A DNA stretch of 64,000 nucleotides from CAIJMU01 sp035531315 (lineage in GTDB: Bacteria > Spirochaetota > Spirochaetia > Treponematales > Rectinemataceae), in the NCBI GenBank assembly GCA_035531315.1, contig DATKTD010000340.1, positions 6,160 through 70,159 on the forward strand, given 5' to 3'. This document shows, one piece after another, positions 25,495 through 32,308 of the stretch; the first letter of the stretch is position 1; every line of letters begins with the position of its first letter. The notes under the pieces are model-generated. The model searched no databases. It was not told the origin of the DNA and saw nothing but the letters and a program-made list of their open reading frames with translations. Position numbers and translations under genes: made by a program.

Positions 25495-27402
25495 TCAGTC
25501 TCGGCCCGCCTCCGATCCGAGCACGATGCGATCGTCTCCGGATCGCCTAACGCGGCCATCGCGCTCCATGCGGTTGAGGAGTGGCAGTATCCACTTCCTC
25601 GAGAGCCCCGTCGCGGCCTTTGCCTCGCCGACGCCAAGACGGCTGCCCGCGGGCCTGTGCCCGACGAGGGCCTGGACGAAGGCCTGGTAGGCCTCCGGCG
25701 AGAGGAAGAGCCGTCCATCGAGGCTGATCGCCCGGCCCGCCCGACAGAGGACGCCGAGGGCGTTCTTCGCCCCCGCCGCGGCCTCGGGGCCCAGGTCCAG
25801 ACCCTCGCTTCCCGCAGCCTCCAGTCTCCGGGCGAGTTCGGCGAGCGGCTTCGGCAGGGCCGGCGCGCCAGCCTCGGCCGCGGGCACTACCTGTTTGTTA
25901 TTGACAATTATGATCTTTTCCGCCGCGAGCCGGCCGATCAAGGAGACCGCGGCCTCCAGGGGAATGCCGAGACGGCCCGCGATGCCCTGTTCGGGAAAGC
26001 CGCCGGGCTCGCCAGCCGCGGCGACGACGGTGCGGACCGCCGATTTCCAGGATGTCTCCGAGAAGATCCACTCGCCGGCCCTCTCACCCGAACGTGGCGC
26101 CACGATGCAGTCCTTGAACCGAAGGCATGCCGCGGCGCCCAGGTCGAAGTCCGCCTTCGCAAGGACCGTATCGGGCAGATCCCCCTGGGCGAGGGCCAGG
26201 GCCTCCTCGATCTTCCGCCTCTCGCCGGCCTCGTGGCCGCCGATGAGAAAGGCGCTTCCCGAAGCCAGAAGCTCGGCTCCTCCCTTCTGGAGAAGCATCA
26301 CGGCCTGGCCGAAGGCCACCGCCACCGACAGTTCCGGCGCCAGACGCAGAAAGCCTCCCGTACGCGACGGCCAGACCCGCGCGTCGCAATGAATGGTGCC
26401 GGTAGCCAACTCGAGGCTGACTCCCGCCCTCGGCCTGAATCCTCGCGATCCGGGATCGAGGGCCAGATATAGGGAACGCGCGGCGAAGTGACCGCTTCCC
26501 GCCGCGGCTAGGCAATTTCCGCGGCCGATCGAGGCTCCCGTTCTGGCGAAGGTGATGGCGACGCGGCTGCCGGGATCGGCGACGGCCACGGGTTCCCCGT
26601 ATCGCTGGAGGCCGCGAACGCGCAACTTCTCGCCGGAAGGAAGGAGTTCGAGCTCGTCGCCTGCGCCGAGCCGCCCTCCCCTAAGGCTGCCGGCTACAAC
26701 CTGTCCCGTCCCCGACAGAATGAATGAGCGATCCACATGGAGGAAGGGCGCGCCTTCGCTTCGCTTCGGAGCGAGCCTGGCGGGGGCGAAGGCAGGAACG
26801 GCGCCGAAGAAAGGGATGAGGCCGATTGGCGCCTTGCCGGAACGCCGATCCTCCGAGACGGCCTCCAGGTCGCGAATTCCCACGGCAAGCAGCGCGCGAA
26901 GCTCGGCTATGCCCTCGCCGCTCAGGGAATCGACGGCAATCCAGGGCGGGCTCCGACGGGTCTGCCCGGTGGCCCCCATAGCTCCCGTGGCCCCGATCTC
27001 GCCGAGCCGCGCCTCCGCCTCCTTGGCCACGAGCCTTGGCCGTCCTGGAGACACGATGGCGCTCTTGGTGATGACGAGGGCGATGATGGGCACGCCGAGG
27101 GCGGCGAGCACCGCCGCGTGGCGCCTAGTCTGTTCCATCCAGCCATCGTCGGCGGCGATCACGAGCATGGCCCCGTCGACGCCCGAGGCACCCGCGACCA
27201 TGTTGCGTATGTAGCGTTCATGCCCCGGGACGTCGATGACGCCGATCTGTATTCCCCCGCTTTCGAAGTGGGCGAAACCGAGGTCGGTGGTCATTCCCCG
27301 CGCCTTTTCCTCGGGAAGCCTGTCCGTGTCCATTCCCGTAAGGGCGGCGATGAGGGCCGTCTTGCCATGATCGACATGGCCGGCCGTTCCGATGACGGGC
27401 AC
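25495..27402 (-). CDS. selB: Selenocysteine-specific elongation factor SelB
   Basis: 635 residues from GTG 27402, two bases after the selA stop. GTPase motifs: GTAGHVDHGKTALI (G1), ARGMTTDLGFAHF (switch I), DVPGHERYIRNM (G3) and VITKSA (G4). EF-Tu-like beta-barrel domains follow (FILSGTGQVVAGSL). The C-terminal about 220 residues form winged-helix domains that bind the SECIS RNA (for example GLSRKWILPLLNRMERDG). It delivers Sec-tRNA to UGA codons at the ribosome. Its likely client is the UGA-containing cytochrome gene 3.6 kb upstream. Confidence 0.95.
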   Translation of the reverse strand: MPVIGTAGHVDHGKTALIAALTGMDTDRLPEEKARGMTTDLGFAHFESGGIQIGVIDVPGHERYIRNMVAGASGVDGAMLVIAADDGWMEQTRRHAAVLAALGVPIIALVITKSAIVSPGRPRLVAKEAEARLGEIGATGAMGATGQTRRSPPWIAVDSLSGEGIAELRALLAVGIRDLEAVSEDRRSGKAPIGLIPFFGAVPAFAPARLAPKRSEGAPFLHVDRSFILSGTGQVVAGSLRGGRLGAGDELELLPSGEKLRVRGLQRYGEPVAVADPGSRVAITFARTGASIGRGNCLAAAGSGHFAARSLYLALDPGSRGFRPRAGVSLELATGTIHCDARVWPSRTGGFLRLAPELSVAVAFGQAVMLLQKGGAELLASGSAFLIGGHEAGERRKIEEALALAQGDLPDTVLAKADFDLGAAACLRFKDCIVAPRSGERAGEWIFSETSWKSAVRTVVAAAGEPGGFPEQGIAGRLGIPLEAAVSLIGRLAAEKIIIVNNKQVVPAAEAGAPALPKPLAELARRLEAAGSEGLDLGPEAAAGAKNALGVLCRAGRAISLDGRLFLSPEAYQAFVQALVGHRPAGSRLGVGEAKAATGLSRKWILPLLNRMERDGRVRRSGDDRIVLGSEAGRD

Positions 27403-27404
27403 GT

Positions 27405-28859
27405 TCAGGAGCCTGCGGCCGGAATTTTTCCGCCGAGGGGGAATAGGGCGGCGCGAAGACTGTCGGCCACAAGGGCCGGATCCTCGCGATGGAGGGTGCC
27501 GAGATCGATGTGCAGCCTGCCCTCCCGTATCGTCGCGACGAGGGGCGGATCGACCGCGCGAAGGAGGGCGGCGGCCCGTGTCGGGCCTCCGAGCGCGGCG
27601 ACCAAGACCTCATCGACGACGAGGGCGCGCGACGGGAAGCTCTCGTCGGGTTCCGTGCCTCCGCCCATCGTGCCGAGAGAGGGCACGAGACCGAAGGCTC
27701 CGCGGGGAAATCTTCGTCGCAGGGACCTGCCGAAGCGCTCCAGGACGGCGGTATCGGGAGGCATCGCCATGCCGACCTCCCCGTTGAGCCTCATAACCAG
27801 ACGCCGCTCGAGGAGGGAGAGGATGGTCTTTCCGGGCCGAAGGGCCCTCGCCAAGGGATCGGCGGCCATGGCCGCGATGAGGTCGCGCCGTCCGGCGGCC
27901 AGACCCGCCTGTGGCCCTCCCAGGAGCTTGTCCCCCGAAAAGCAGACAAGGGTGGCTCCATCGCGGGCCAAACGCGCAAGAGACGCCTCGCCGCCCCGGC
28001 CCTCCTCGCTGCAGCCCGAACCCTGATCCACGATGATGGGGAGTCCCGCGGGCAAGGCCGCCACCAGCTCGGCCAAGGTCGGCTTGGCGGTAAAACCGCG
28101 GATGGCGAAGTTGGAACCCTGCACGACGAGGACGCAGGCCGTGGCCTCGCCGACGGCCTTCCGGTAATCCGCGATCGTCGTCACGTTAGTCGTTCCCACT
28201 TCGACGAAGGATGCCCCCGAGAGGGCCAGAATCTCCGGAATGCGAAAGCCCCCGCCGATCTGCACCTGTTCGCCCCGAGAAACGATGACCTCCCGGCCCG
28301 AGGCCAGGGATCGCAGGGCCAGGAGGAGGGCACCAGCGTTATTGTTGAGGACGATGGCCGATTCCGCGCCCGCCAGTTCGGCGGCAAGGTCGGCGGCGAG
28401 GCCGCCGCGCCTGCCCCTCTCCCCGCTTTCGATATCCATCTCGAGATTGCAGTAGCCCGAGTTGACCCTCCAGGCGGCCTCCCATTCGTCGCGACCCAGG
28501 GGGCTTCGGCCGAGGTTGGTATGCAGCACCACCCCCGTGCCGTTGAGCACGGGGCGAAGGCCTCCCTTCGCCCGGGAGGCCAGGTCCGTGACGAGGGCGA
28601 CGACGAAGGCATCGAGGTCCCGGGCCGCGTTCATGGACCGCCCGGAAAGGAGACTCGACGGCCGATCCCGATCCGCGTCCGCAAGGTCGCGATGCCCGGA
28701 AAGCGAAGCATTGGGAACTTCGTCGCGCATCGCGGCCACCGCTTCGCGGACGAGGCGGGCAACCAGGGGCCGCGACAGGATGGGGAAGAAGGCGGCGATC
28801 TCGGGACGCTCGAGGAGGCGCCCGACCGCCGGTGGCCGCGACGAGGGGAGGTCTTTCAT
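27405..28859 (-). CDS. selA: L-seryl-tRNA(Sec) selenium transferase SelA
   Basis: 484 residues. The N-terminal tRNA-binding domain begins MKDLPSSRPPAVGRLLERPE, matching other SelA N-termini, so ATG 28859 is the start; the open frame upstream is only the tRNA-Sec sequence. PLP domain: NLGRSPLG, GYCNLEMDIESGERG, VLNNNAGALLLAL and the lysine motif CFSGDKLLGGPQAGL. Converts Ser-tRNA(Sec) to Sec-tRNA(Sec) using selenophosphate. There is no room for a ribosome-binding site: one base separates the ATG from the tRNA. selB follows two bases after the stop. selD is not in the window. Confidence 0.95.
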   Translation of the reverse strand: MKDLPSSRPPAVGRLLERPEIAAFFPILSRPLVARLVREAVAAMRDEVPNASLSGHRDLADADRDRPSSLLSGRSMNAARDLDAFVVALVTDLASRAKGGLRPVLNGTGVVLHTNLGRSPLGRDEWEAAWRVNSGYCNLEMDIESGERGRRGGLAADLAAELAGAESAIVLNNNAGALLLALRSLASGREVIVSRGEQVQIGGGFRIPEILALSGASFVEVGTTNVTTIADYRKAVGEATACVLVVQGSNFAIRGFTAKPTLAELVAALPAGLPIIVDQGSGCSEEGRGGEASLARLARDGATLVCFSGDKLLGGPQAGLAAGRRDLIAAMAADPLARALRPGKTILSLLERRLVMRLNGEVGMAMPPDTAVLERFGRSLRRRFPRGAFGLVPSLGTMGGGTEPDESFPSRALVVDEVLVAALGGPTRAAALLRAVDPPLVATIREGRLHIDLGTLHREDPALVADSLRAALFPLGGKIPAAGS

Positions 28860-28860
28860 A

Positions 28861-28949
28861 CGGAAGAGGCAGGAATCGGACCTGCCGTCGCGCGAGGCGC
28901 GACCGACGGTTTTGAAGACCGCGAGAGCCACCAGACCCCATCAACTTCC
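28861..28949 (-). tRNA. selC: tRNA-Sec (anticodon TCA)
   Basis: 89 nt, no encoded CCA. Begins GGAAGTTGATGGGGTCTGG, typical of bacterial tRNA-Sec. Anticodon stem CGGT/ACCG encloses CTTCAAA (anticodon TCA). Long variable arm GTCGCGC-CTC-GCGCGAC. T-arm GCAGG-TCCGATT-CCTGC; discriminator G. The acceptor has five good pairs (GGAAG/CTTCC) followed by two mismatches (T6-T83, T7-C82), which is unusual for the normally extended acceptor helix. It has its own promoter directly upstream and selA directly downstream. Confidence 0.9.
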
Positions 28950-28955
28950 ATCATA

Positions 28956-28984
28956 ATTCTAAGAGTCGCCATGAGCGGGGTCAA
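28956..28984 (-). promoter_or_regulatory. Sigma-70 promoter of the selC-selA-selB operon
   Basis: On the minus strand TTGACC (28979-28984), a 17-base spacer and TAGAAT (28956-28961). Six bases later comes G1 of tRNA-Sec, so the transcript should begin at the mature tRNA 5' end. Confidence 0.75.
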
Positions 28985-29063
28985 GTGAAGGGCGGCCGAA
29001 GAGGGATGCCCGTGGAGACGCCCGGCGCGGGGGATTCCCCGCGCCGGCGAAATCCTCAATCGC

Positions 29064-29945
29064 TCAACGCCAGGTCAGGATGGCGAATTTGACGTTCGGA
29101 TCGGCGGCCATCACCTGGGAAGAGCCGTCGAAGCTGCGGACGTCCTTCCAGCCGAGGCTCTCGGAGAGGATCCACCACCAGGTCGTGGCGAGGACGCCCG
29201 AATCGCAATACACGATCGTCTCGACTCCCGGGGCGAGGCCCATTTTATTGACAATTCCCCCGAGTTCAGCCACGGGTTTCACGAGGCCATCGGCCGTCGT
29301 GATCCAGCCGCTGGGCAGGGGGATGGCGCCGGGAAGATGGCCGGCCTGGGCCACGAAGGCCTGTTTGGTCAAGCCGAAATAGGTATCGTAGTTTCGGGCG
29401 TCCACGATCTGCGCGCCCTTGGCCCCGAGGATGGCGGCCTTGTCGGCGAAGTAGGCGGGGACCCACTTCACGACGAAGCTGCCTTTCATCGCCTTGACCG
29501 GCTCTGTCTGCACCGCCTTCCCGGCCTTGATCCAGGCGGCGTAGCCCCCGTCGAGGATGGCCACGTTGTCGAGACCGGCATACTTGAGGGTCCAGCCGAC
29601 GCGGGTGGCCCAGGCGAGACGGCTTCCGTCGCTCTCGACCACGACGACGAGAGAATCGGCCCCGACTCCCGCGGCCTGAAGGACGTCGGTGAGGTCGTCG
29701 GCGGGCGGAACCTCGTTGTTGATGCTGCCGTTCTTGACGTAGACGCTCGCGCCGATGACGTTGACCGAAGCGGGGATGTGACCCGCCTTGTAGTCCTCGA
29801 CCTTGCGCATATCCATGATTACGAGCCGGGGATTGGACGCGGAGGCCTCGAGCCAGGCCGGATCCACGAAGGCCGCGATGTCCCGCGCCGAGGCCAACGG
29901 CGCGAGGACCGCCAGCCCGATCAACACTGCCAGTAGTTTCTTCAT
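29064..29945 (-). CDS. Exported double-domain rhodanese (sulfurtransferase)
   Basis: 293 residues. Signal peptide about 1-20 (LLAVLIGLAVLAPLASA). The N-terminal rhodanese domain (LVIMDMRKVEDYKAGHIPAS) has no active cysteine (VVVVESDGSRLAW). The C-terminal domain has IVDARNYDTYFG and the catalytic loop YCDSGVLATT, in which Cys replaces the usual CxxGxR. A start codon after AGGAGGGTGAC lies 12 bases from the cytochrome stop, so they form an operon. Periplasmic sulfur or selenium transfer linked to the cytochrome is a reasonable inference; the substrate is not known. Confidence 0.88.
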   Translation of the reverse strand: MKKLLAVLIGLAVLAPLASARDIAAFVDPAWLEASASNPRLVIMDMRKVEDYKAGHIPASVNVIGASVYVKNGSINNEVPPADDLTDVLQAAGVGADSLVVVVESDGSRLAWATRVGWTLKYAGLDNVAILDGGYAAWIKAGKAVQTEPVKAMKGSFVVKWVPAYFADKAAILGAKGAQIVDARNYDTYFGLTKQAFVAQAGHLPGAIPLPSGWITTADGLVKPVAELGGIVNKMGLAPGVETIVYCDSGVLATTWWWILSESLGWKDVRSFDGSSQVMAADPNVKFAILTWR

Positions 29946-29957
29946 GTCACCCTCCTC

Positions 29958-31178
29958 CTATTTTTCGAAAGTGAAAATGAGCTTGTCGTTGGCCGCGGAG
30001 CCGCCCGCCGGCAGACTCCCGGCGTCCAGGAAATGCTCCCGCCTGTCGTGGCAGGTCGAGCAGTCGCGGGTCCTGTCCGTCCGCTTCTTCGTGTTATGCG
30101 GCACGGTGTCCCAGAAATTCGGAAGGGCGTCGAAGGAACTCGAGGCTATGCCCGCCTTCGCGAAAGTATCGCGGACCGCCGGCACCAGCCTCAGGGTGCT
30201 GAGCTGGCCGGGCTTCCTCGGATTGTTACCGAGCACGAACTGCGGGCTTGCGCTCGCCCCCTCGCCGAGATGGCAGGAGGAGCAGCCCCTGTATTCGCTC
30301 GACGAATGGCAGGCCGAACAGGAAACCTTGTCGCCGTGGATCGCGTGGGCCTGACTGCCCTTGTCGGTCGTCTCGGAGCCGGGAGCGTGGCAGGCGGAGC
30401 AGCTCGGCTTCTCGGCGACCGACCTCCTGTCGGGATAGGCGACACCCCTGCCGTGGAGCTCGAGCGGGCGATGGCAATCCACGCAGCCCATGCCGTTCTG
30501 GTAGTGGATGTCGGCGTTGCCGCCGTAATCGCCGGTGAATTCCGGATAGACCCTCCCGCCGTGACAGAGGGCGCAGGTCTTGCCCTCGTCCTTGCGGATG
30601 AACTTGTGTCCGGCGATGAGCCCGAGATCGACGCCGGAAACCGTGGGGCTCTTGACGTGGCAGTCGCCGCAGGTCGCGTGACAGGAGCGGCAGGATTGCT
30701 CGAAAACCTTCTTGTCAAAGATCGCCGACTCGGCCGCGGAAAAACGCGGACGAACGCCGTTTTTCATGCCGGAGTCCGTGAAATGAAGGGACAGGGAATA
30801 GTCGCGCGCGATGTCACCGTGGCAGGGAGCGCAGGTCGAGGGATTGTCCGAGGGCCTCTTGATGAGACCGACATGGGCCTTCGCCTTTTCGCCGGCGCCT
30901 TCGTCACCTCCATGACAGGAGACGCAGCCTTGGCTGAGATGGGGATCGCTCTTGATCAGGGAGGCGTCGACGACGAGTCCCTTGTATAGTTCTTCCGCCC
31001 GAACCGGGGGAGGAGCGCCAGCTCAGCCCTCGGCCTCGGACTCGACGATCGGAGGAGGCAGATAGAGGGCCTTCATCTTCGCGTCGTCCGAATGACAGGC
31101 GACGCAGGTAGACCCCCCGGCATAGGCGCCAATTCCCGCCAGGGCAAGTCCGGCCACCAGAAATATGGATCGTTTCAT
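29958..31178 (-). CDS. Selenocysteine-containing multiheme (11 CxxCH) cytochrome c
   Basis: 406 residues if the in-frame TGA at 31023-31025 is read as Sec52. Start ATG 31178 after AGGAGGTAGTGG. Signal peptide about 1-20, then the first heme motif CVACH (25-29). Sec52 lies in a linker (SEAEG-U-AGAPPPVRAEE). Ten further heme motifs follow: CVSCH, CAPCH, CRSCH, CGDCH, CALCH, CVDCH, CSACH twice, CSSCH and CSTCH. Reading frame and composition continue unbroken on both sides of the TGA, and a hairpin suits SECIS rules. selC, selA and selB lie downstream on the same strand. Periplasmic electron-transfer protein; partner is probably the adjacent rhodanese. Automatic annotation would truncate it to start at 30767. 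Confidence 0.85.
30994..31025 (-). promoter_or_regulatory. UGA (Sec) codon and bacterial SECIS-like hairpin
   Basis: After the TGA come 11 bases, then stem TCCCCCG / CGGGCGGA (7 pairs with one bulged C) closing a GTT loop. The apical loop lies 18-20 bases after the UGA and starts with G, as bacterial SECIS elements require. Confidence 0.65.
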
Positions 31179-31208
31179 CCACTACCTCCTGTGAGTGTCG
31201 TTGCCACA

Positions 31209-31252
31209 ACTATAGTAAAGAAAATATTAAATGCAAATATATAAATATATTT
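31209..31252 (-). promoter_or_regulatory. Promoter and AT-rich palindrome of the Sec-cytochrome operon
   Basis: On the minus strand TTGCAT (31231-31236), a 16-base spacer and TATAGT (31209-31214). The palindrome AAATATATAAATATATTT (31235-31252; 8-bp arms) abuts the -35. Its centre is about 41.5 bases before the predicted start, which is the class II position of CRP/FNR-family activators. The palindrome is A+T only, so it could be chance. Confidence 0.45.
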
Positions 31253-31356
31253 TCATCTATATAAGTCCAAGACCTTGTTGAACTCCCCAGACTTGGTCCC
31301 GAAAGTGGGGATCGGGGCAACAATTCACGATCCATGCCAAGGATGCGATTGTGCGG

Positions 31357-31362
31357 TATATT
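31357..31362 (+). promoter_or_regulatory. -10-like box 7 bases before the gene at 31370
   Basis: TATATT, then CACGACC, then ATG. No Shine-Dalgarno sequence. Confidence 0.45.
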
Positions 31363-31369
31363 CACGACC

Positions 31370-32206
31370 ATGCGTCACTACACAGCGCCGACCATTGCGG
31401 CGCGCCTCGGCATTTTTTTCCTTTTTCTGGCGATGGGCTTCGCCGCCTCGGCCCAGGCGGCAAGCGCGGCCCCCGGCCGGCTTCCTAGCGTCGCGGCCCT
31501 TCTTGGCGAAACCACGGCGGCCGAACTCGCCTCGGGGGGCAAAGCCACGCGGACGGACACCCATGGCTTCCTCGGCCTCCTCCCCAAGGATGCCGCGGCC
31601 GAATCGCTCCGGGCCCTCATCGCCGCCGACAAGCCGGCCATCCTCGTCGAATCCGTCTTCACCCTGCCCAGGGTCGCGCCGGAGGGCGCGGCAGGCATTG
31701 CCGCGGAAATGGCGCGCATCTACGGCCTGATGCGGTCCTTCTCGTCGCTCGAAGGCATCGAATACTACTCCGCCTCGCGGAAAAAGATGCGGACCTTCTA
31801 TGCCGAGTCCTGGCCCATCGCGGATGCCGAGACCAAGACCCGTCTTCCCGATCTTCCGGCCCCCGAGGCAGGAGCCATCCCCGCCACGGAGCGCATCACC
31901 GTCTGGCAGAAGGATCTGACCTTCGGCGGCAACGTATACAGCTACGATTTCGCCTCGTCCGCCGGGACCCTCCGGGTCATGTCGACCAACCTGACGCGGA
32001 TGAGCTATGGCCCCATCCCGCTGATCGCCCCCCTCGGTCTCAAGTCCCGCCTCCTCGTCATCCAGGCCGAGGACGCAATCGTGTTCTACGTCGAGAGCGA
32101 CGCGAAGGCGCCCGGCCTCTTCTCGGGCCGGATAGGCGAATCCTTTTCCAACAGGGCCGCGGCCCTCTTCGCCTGGTTTTCGGACAGACTCCCGAAGTAC
32201 CGCTAG
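31370..32206 (+). CDS. Exported protein of unknown function
   Basis: 278 residues; I do not recognise the family with confidence. Signal peptide about 1-34 (GIFFLFLAMGFAASAQAAS). The mature part is mixed alpha/beta with no cysteines. It contains FSSLEGIEYYSASRKKMRTFYAESW and a C-terminal beta-rich segment (LLVIQAEDAIVFYVESDA). It is divergent from the Sec-cytochrome operon across an AT-rich spacer (31179-31369) and may share its regulation. Probably periplasmic. Confidence 0.7.
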   Translation: MRHYTAPTIAARLGIFFLFLAMGFAASAQAASAAPGRLPSVAALLGETTAAELASGGKATRTDTHGFLGLLPKDAAAESLRALIAADKPAILVESVFTLPRVAPEGAAGIAAEMARIYGLMRSFSSLEGIEYYSASRKKMRTFYAESWPIADAETKTRLPDLPAPEAGAIPATERITVWQKDLTFGGNVYSYDFASSAGTLRVMSTNLTRMSYGPIPLIAPLGLKSRLLVIQAEDAIVFYVESDAKAPGLFSGRIGESFSNRAAALFAWFSDRLPKYR

Positions 32207-32308
32207 GACGGAATGGGCCGCGGTCTCCTGGGCCTCGGGAAACCGCGGAGAGCCGGCCGGTCGTGCTGCGCGCCTGGACGGCCGCGGGGGCCGGCCCGGG
32301 CCGAGCCC

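Noticed and set aside
28861..28931. N-terminal extension of SelA upstream of 28859
   Set aside because: These codons are the tRNA-Sec gene; SelA family similarity begins at MKDLPSS.
29958..30767. An 8-heme cytochrome starting at 30767
   Set aside because: It would lack an export signal and cut off three heme motifs that continue in frame upstream through the TGA.
31023..31025. Nonsense mutation making the cytochrome a pseudogene
   Set aside because: The frame and heme motifs are intact on both sides, a SECIS-like hairpin is present, and selA, selB and selC are adjacent. It remains the main alternative.
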